Positions 5,948-7,522 of a stretch of DNA of 7,522 bases are shown here, one piece after another; positions within the stretch are counted from its first letter, which is position 1; every line of letters starts with the position of its first letter. This stretch comes from Bacteroidaceae bacterium (GTDB lineage: Bacteria > Bacteroidota > Bacteroidia > Bacteroidales > Bacteroidaceae). The notes below the pieces were generated by a model, which was not told the DNA's origin, did no database searches, and saw nothing but the letters and a program-made list of their open reading frames with translations. Made by a program: the position numbers and the translations under genes. The stretch is from NCBI GenBank assembly GCA_017961965.1, contig JAGCWG010000071.1:1-7522 (forward strand), read 5' to 3'.

Positions 5948-6040
5948 ATGGTTGTAAGGTTATGAGGTATATGGTTTTCGGGTTTGTTATCAAGCTTGTA
6001 CAACCATTAAAACTTCATAACCTTATAACTTGATAACCTT
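5948..6040. repeat. Intergenic inverted repeats with alternative pairings
   Basis: GTTGTAAGGTTATGAGGT (5951-5968) can pair over 18 positions with ACTTCATAACCTTATAAC (6012-6029), two of the pairs being G-T. The same left arm can instead pair locally, ATGGTTGTA (5948-5956) with TACAACCAT (5999-6007), and GTTATCAAG (5986-5994) can pair with CTTGATAAC (6029-6037). ATAACCTT also occurs as a direct repeat (6017-6024 and 6033-6040). No T run follows. It starts 7 bases after the esterase stop, so it may protect the mRNA end, weakly terminate, or simply be a degenerate intergenic repeat of the kind frequent in these genomes. Confidence 0.8.
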
Positions 6041-6086
6041 AATTAGTAGAATAATCACAAAACAATAAATCCGTAACTCAATTCAA

Positions 6087-7522
6087 ATGTTCAATAGAAT
6101 CTTAACACTATCCGTATTTATTCTTCTTTCTCTCTCGTGTAATGCAGAGAAAGACTATGAAAAAGTTGCGAGGGACTTCCTCAAATCAAGATGTAACTTC
6201 TCTATCTCCTTTCTCGCTACAGTAACGAGGACGGAAGATTGTATCGTGCTGTCATCAAAGAATGCCAGGTGCTTTGTCATCATGGCTGATGAGAAGTATG
6301 ATGATGTGCTCGATAGCCCAATACTGGCTTACAGTACCGAGTCGTATATCGGTCCTGAAAAAGAAAAAAGGGTTGATGAAGAGAATATCCTCGATTATTA
6401 CCGAAGGGTATTGCGCACACTCAAGGCTGATTCCGCTGTATATAAGCCACAGGACTATATGACTGGAGAGAAACAACTCAAGACTGTTGTGTTTGGTCAG
6501 CAGAAGTTTGACATGCTCGTCATTGGTGAACGTGGTATGCGTGTGGCTGGATGTGTACCAACTTCGGCTACACAGATGATGTATTACCACAAGTGGCCTG
6601 ACTATGCAACGGGCAAGTACCTGTTTTATTCCTCAGAGCATGGAGCTTTGTATATAAATGTGGATGGTATGCACCTCAACTGGCCAGAGGACTGTTCCAT
6701 ATACAATGGTACTACACGTAGGCTTGTTGCACCTTCACGTTTTATTGCTATCAACGGATTCCTTTTTGAGGCTAACTTTGGTCTTGAACGTACATCTGCA
6801 GACATGAGTTTCTGCAAGCGTTCGTTCGTATGTCATTATGGCTATTCTCGTAAGATGGTTTATACCTATAATGATGACGAAAACAAGATGCTTCGTGTAC
6901 TCAGAAACGAGATTGATGTTGACCGTCCTGTCATGGTAGGACGATGGAGACATGCTTTCATTATCGACGGTTATAAGGATGACTATTTCCACTTCAACCT
7001 CGGATGGTATGGCTATCGTGACGGTTTCTACCGTCTGTTCCCTGGTATTGGCAGAAAAGCTGAAAATGATGGATGGGAAATGATTACGGGTATCATGCCC
7101 GAACGCAAGACTGAGTTTACTCAGAAGACCATCACTCTCGCAAAGGCGGGAACACTTTCCGACCATATCACAGCAGAGGATTATGATAATCTCGGAAAAC
7201 TGAAGGTTATTGGTCCTCTCAATGGTAAGGATATTTGCTTGCTTCGTAACCTTTCTGGTGGTGCAGCAATTGATGTGCCAATAGAGAAGCGTGGTGTACT
7301 TTCTGAGCTTGACCTGAGTGAGGCAAGCATCGTGGCATCGGATGATGTATATTATGAAAGTTGGGAGTTCAGTGATGAGTCAAAGTCATACCAGAGTTGT
7401 CATGAGTGGAATGATTCATGGCAGGAGGAAATCATTCCTCACAAGGCTTATCTCACCAAGTTTCATACAAAGAATAACAGCTTCGGAACGTATATGTTCT
7501 TTGGTTGTGACGGTTTGGAGAA
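6087..7522 (+). CDS. Secreted C10 (streptopain-like) cysteine peptidase with BspA-like leucine-rich C-terminal region, 3' truncated
   Basis: The frame is open from ATG 6087 to the window edge (478 residues). Residues 1-20 are an export signal; LLSLSC18NA|EKD allows either lipidation at Cys18 (poor lipobox) or cleavage after Ala20. Residues about 22-120 resemble a short Spi-type inhibitory propeptide (CFVIMADEKYDDVLDSPILAYS, 62-83). The peptidase domain spans about 130-340: AGCVPTSATQMMYYHKWP (154-171) carries catalytic Cys156, and RHAFIIDGY (288-296) carries His289, followed by FHFNLGWYGYRDGFYRL (301-317). These align with Cys192, His340 and the NWGWGG segment of streptococcal SpeB, but Trp357 of SpeB is Leu305 here and the Gly before the His is Arg288. 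From about 350, AGTLSDHI, LKVIGPLNGKDICLLRNLSGG, LSELDLSEASIV and FGTYMFFGCDGLE match the entry segment and first unit of BspA-like LRR_5 regions. No strong promoter; TAACTCAA at 6074-6081 is a poor -7 candidate. Confidence 0.88.
   Translation, partial: MFNRILTLSVFILLSLSCNAEKDYEKVARDFLKSRCNFSISFLATVTRTEDCIVLSSKNARCFVIMADEKYDDVLDSPILAYSTESYIGPEKEKRVDEENILDYYRRVLRTLKADSAVYKPQDYMTGEKQLKTVVFGQQKFDMLVIGERGMRVAGCVPTSATQMMYYHKWPDYATGKYLFYSSEHGALYINVDGMHLNWPEDCSIYNGTTRRLVAPSRFIAINGFLFEANFGLERTSADMSFCKRSFVCHYGYSRKMVYTYNDDENKMLRVLRNEIDVDRPVMVGRWRHAFIIDGYKDDYFHFNLGWYGYRDGFYRLFPGIGRKAENDGWEMITGIMPERKTEFTQKTITLAKAGTLSDHITAEDYDNLGKLKVIGPLNGKDICLLRNLSGGAAIDVPIEKRGVLSELDLSEASIVASDDVYYESWEFSDESKSYQSCHEWNDSWQEEIIPHKAYLTKFHTKNNSFGTYMFFGCDGLE

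Noticed and set aside
6126..6146. Lipoprotein signal in the C10 peptidase (Cys18)
   Set aside because: The residues before Cys18 are S-L-S, not a standard L-A/S-G/A lipobox, and no acidic export signal follows directly. Cleavage after Ala20 by signal peptidase I is as likely, so I did not call a lipoprotein.
6735..7166. 143-codon minus-strand ORF inside the peptidase gene
   Set aside because: Antisense to the C10 catalytic region, which has clear family motifs in the + frame; no independent support.
1..7522. CRISPR array, insertion sequence, phage or defence system
   Set aside because: No spaced direct repeats, transposase motifs, terminal inverted repeats with target duplications, or known defence domains were seen. 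All short repeats are local and small.

Overview
The window looks like chromosomal DNA of a Bacteroidales bacterium, most likely Prevotella or a close relative. The clues are: promoter -7 boxes of the Bacteroidota form TAnnTTTG (TACCTTTG before the HIT gene, TAACTTTG before the biotin ligase gene), no Shine-Dalgarno sequences before any start, QueA with a long internal insertion, a double-SGNH esterase, a C10 peptidase joined to a BspA-like leucine-rich region, and AT-rich short repeats in nearly every intergenic gap. All supported genes are on the + strand. The genus is an inference from family resemblance, not from a database search.

Layout: (1) positions 1-121 hold the last 39 codons of a probable secreted protein whose end resembles a Bacteroidales C-terminal sorting-type module, closed by a near-perfect rho-independent terminator (148-179). 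(2) 180-395 is noncoding and holds a 23-bp perfect palindrome, a GC-rich hairpin and a promoter. (3) 396-1364 is a two-gene unit, a HIT-family nucleotide hydrolase and 5-formyltetrahydrofolate cyclo-ligase, 3 bp apart. (4) 1365-1471 holds an AT-rich inverted repeat ending in a T run, a perfect 14-bp tandem duplication and a promoter lying so close to the next ATG that the transcript should be leaderless. (5) 1472-3522 is a second tight pair, a stand-alone biotin protein ligase and QueA, 5 bp apart. (6) 3595-4107 is a NUDIX hydrolase whose apparent start codon falls inside the last unit of a 7-bp tandem repeat. (7) 4195-5940 is a secreted protein with two SGNH hydrolase domains resembling rhamnogalacturonan acetylesterases. 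(8) 5941-6086 carries long mutually exclusive inverted repeats. (9) 6087 to the window end is a C10 (streptopain-like) cysteine peptidase followed by the start of a BspA-like leucine-rich region, cut by the window edge.

Functionally the left two thirds are housekeeping: folate salvage, nucleotide hydrolysis, biotin attachment and queuosine tRNA modification. The right third is exported: a putative pectin deacetylase and a putative protease. No CRISPR array, tRNA, rRNA, insertion sequence, phage gene or recognisable defence system is visible. The most unusual points are the altered active-site surroundings of the C10 peptidase, the GNS/GDS asymmetry of the two SGNH domains, the predicted leaderless biotin ligase mRNA, and the short tandem repeats abutting a promoter and a start codon.
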